From: Caprella mutica
Taxonomy: Eukaryota > Arthropoda > Malacostraca > Amphipoda > Caprellidae
Reading direction: 5' to 3'
Length of the DNA: 64,000 nt
NCBI GenBank assembly: GCA_947561585.1
Contig: CANNZV010000272.1
Span: 278,168-342,167, forward strand
Shown here: piece by piece, positions 61,068 to 64,000 of the stretch
How positions within the stretch are numbered: position 1 is the stretch's first letter
How the letters are laid out: every line of letters starts with the position of its first letter
The notes under the pieces: generated by a model
What the model was told of the DNA's origin: nothing
The model's input: the letters and a program-made list of their open reading frames with translations, nothing else
Databases searched by the model: none
Position numbers and translations under genes: made by a program

Positions 61068-64000
61068 GTATAATTAGGATTATATTTTTACCTAACTATT
61101 ACTTTTAGACTTACAGTTGAAGGATAATATTACTATTTTACCATTGCTAAAACATGATTGTTTTAATTATTTCCAAAATTTTGTACAATGATTCTACAAA
61201 ATTCTTTAATATTATAGTATTGTTATAATCCTTCAAGTAATATTATAGTTTGATAATATATATCTCACATAACATTTATTTCAAAATATACCTCATTCAG
61301 TTTACAATACATATTCCTATTATTATAAAACTGTAAAGAAGGGGTTAGTTTATATATATAACATATTTTTCACTTAAAACTAGGTTCATGAAAATCTTGG
61401 ACACAATCAAAACTGTTATGTTTCTTTTTATTGTTACGTTACTTTACAAGATTTTCACTTATAGTGATAAATTCATAGTAAAATCAAGTAATTCACCTTC
61501 AACCGATGTCTTGCCCATATCGTCAGATCGTCAGATGGATAGGGTTCACTGCTTTTAGCCTCTTATACGTGTGTTTCTGCAATTACAGGTGAACTTTACT
61601 AGCTTATACAAGAAACTTACATCTTGCATAGATTATTTATCTACCATTACATTACATTTCATCAATAGTTATAAGTGTTAGTCAACATAATTTTCTTAAT
61701 TACTCTTAACTTACAAACACACAGTTATTTATATATATTTTATGTTTCACTAAACATCAATGCATTATATATATAATTTACATTTCTTTATACATCAGTG
61801 TATATTGTAGTTACCCTTAAGAGTTAATGTTATTGATCTAACCATTGAAAGAAATTAATTGAACACAAACTATGTCGTTTTTTAGCTATTAATTATATTT
61901 CGTTATGTTCCTTTTATAATCATAAATTCTCGTACAGAATTAAATCTCATTAATTTTTTCATTTGCTTTAACTCAAGTTTAATGTATTCATTTACTTTTT
62001 CAAGTAATAATTTAAATATCATCAAGATTCTTGTTATCATTAAACTCAATACTCAAAACTATTTTCGTAATTCCCATTTATCACTAAAGAGCCTTTTACT
62101 CTTATTTCAGTATCATTAAACTTTTCAAACGTTTTCTTTATTTGAATCCATACATTATTTATTAAATTATATAACTGTCCCTTTTAAACTCAAACTTTTT
62201 AATTACATTTAAACTGCTATACTGAGTTTAATTAATAAATTCATATACGTAACATGAACGTATTTTACAATTCTCGTTACATTTATTTTTATAAAATAAA
62301 TCCGTTCTATTCGATCGCTTTTATTATTTACGATTTCATTTTAACCCTTTTTATACTCATGTAAAATCAACTACATTCATTCTTTTATAAATCTTGAAAT
62401 ATTACGGTTCCCCCTTGAAATTTTTCTTTAAAAGAAGATTTTCTTTTCAGGATATTTTCTGTACTCTGGTTGACCTTTGAATCTGCAATTACTGTTTTCT
62501 CTTAGTAATATTTACCCTTACAGTTTAGAATGAATATTCTTTATGTATTAGGAATATCCTTTTTTTTTCAAATATCAAAATATAATTAATTATACATCTT
62601 GACTCATATCTTTCTAATATATTTATCTCACAATTCCATGTATAATCACACTTAATTACACTTCAATCCATTATTGTAATCTTTTTGGGGTATAATTTTA
62701 TTCTTCACTCTGAGAGGAATAAATAGAATGTTCCCCTGAGATTATTCTGAAATTCTTTAGAGTCTATTTTATTCTTCATTCTGAGAGGAATAAATAGAAT
62801 GTTCGCCTAACTTATGTTTGGAAATTCTTTAGGGTCTACTTTATTCTTCATTCTGAGAGGAATAAATAGAATGTTCCCCTTAAGATTGATTCAAACATTT
62901 CCTTCATAACAGAATGGTTATATATTTATATATTATCATATATAAAAGTTTTAACGAACTATATTTTTCAGCAATTATTTTATATATCATTGTACATAAA
63001 CATTAGAATTTAAGTACATGTATATTATATTGCATGTTTTCATTGTTCATTATACATTCAATAATATTCGACTATTTATTTAGAATTCATTTCTAAATTT
63101 ATATATCAAGAATTCAGTATCTTTATTTTAATTAACAAGTACAAACATTTTTATTTATCATCTTGAAAATCAAAAATTCAACATAAAATATTACACTTCT
63201 ATTATAAATAAAAGAATTCAAATTAAATGTGAGATAATATTAATTAAAATATTTGCTTCGTATCTTGTTATCATTCAAATCATTCGTTAAACTCTCCATT
63301 TGTTATGGTGTTCCAAATATTAGTTCCTGCTACATCTTGAATTGTATAACAATATAGTTCATAGAGAACAGTAGATTGATTTACTGCATGTCATTTAATT
63401 ATAAATAACTATTAATTCTTATTCATACATTGTTCTTACAGGTTCTTATTCCCACACAAGTAATAACTTATATTACTTCAGCTCCTCAAATTTATCATAT
63501 TATTAAATTATGATATTACACGTATTTCATGCCATTAATTCCATGATTTTATTTCGACGAAGAACCTGTAACTCGTTTATTTATCAAACATTACAGTTAT
63601 CATTAAAAGAAATCATCAAGAGCTCTCTTTCAAACTCATTTATTTTATCAAATAATTAATTAAATAATTAATTATTACTTCTGGGTAACCTACTGGAATA
63701 ATCACATTAATCCTAGATGTTTTATTTTCCATATAATACTCATTATTTTATTCATATTATATCCTTGCTATAGTCAACTATAGTGTTACTGACTGTACCA
63801 CCTCGACTAATTTTAATAGCTCTGTTGACAATAACTTCCCACTTGAAAATTTACATCGCTTCCTTCAAGATTACGTTTAGTCTTGACTTTTTACTAGTCA
63901 ACTATTATAAAATCAAGTTTCGTTATATTTTTACGTTAAGTTATATTAATATATATATAACGTTTGCTATATTTTATACTTTATTAATAGAAAAATAGTC
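61068..64000. repeat. AT-rich non-coding stretch with a ~72-bp tandem repeat
   Basis: No credible gene to the end of the window. At 62,690-62,885 a 71-72-bp unit (TTCTTCATTCTGAGAGGAAT, then AAATAGAATGTTC) occurs three times. The open frame at 63,783-63,998 shows no family features. Confidence 0.6.

Overview
The window is AT-rich nuclear DNA of an animal, most likely an invertebrate and probably an arthropod. The reasons are a multi-exon gene with GT-AG introns in consistent phase, piggyBac, BEL/Pao and Ty1-copia elements, a copia primer-binding site of the arthropod type (matching the inside of initiator tRNA-Met), several MITEs and large tandem arrays. The species cannot be named from the sequence. 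No ordinary housekeeping gene was recognised; almost everything legible is repeat-derived.

Layout. 1-1,379: nothing recognised. 1,380-1,805: ~122-bp tandem repeats. 1,803-19,115: a very long array of a 25-bp monomer with block-scale duplications (one pair of 1,919-bp blocks is nearly identical), interrupted at 17,408-18,530 by a mobile element with GGGACA-rich ends and a TTTA target duplication. The last piece of the array lies at 35,957-36,166. Between the pieces sits a 16.8-kb insertion (19,118-35,954) bounded by inverted CACACAGAGAAAT-type ends and a TA duplication; removing it restores an ordinary stretch of array. The insertion carries 86-bp subterminal repeats, a decayed C2H2-zinc-finger gene with transposase-like conserved acidic positions, and an almost intact four-exon SAM-domain gene on the same strand. 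Younger elements are nested inside it: an internally deleted BEL/Pao retrotransposon with two full LTRs, and two MITEs.

36,167-45,571 holds minisatellites (22, 27 and ~122 bp), another MITE, a broken secreted PAN/F5-8C-like gene, an AT-rich minisatellite, a hAT-like MITE and a ~55-bp repeat. 45,572-53,721 is a Ty1-copia retrotransposon on the minus strand with stops and frameshifts. Its 3' LTR was split at a TTAA by a full-length piggyBac element whose 577-residue transposase is intact. 53,722-64,000 holds an inverted-repeat element rich in TTCGCCGAA with an 8-bp target duplication, a decayed CXC-type transposon protein with a 72-bp repeat over its C-terminal region, a possible minus-strand LTR end, and ~5 kb of AT-rich DNA with three short tandem arrays.

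The main candidate for something undescribed is the 16.8-kb TA-flanked insertion with its SAM plus zinc-finger/DDE-like gene pair, which may be a two-gene mobile element. Family identities rest on motif recognition; no database search was run.
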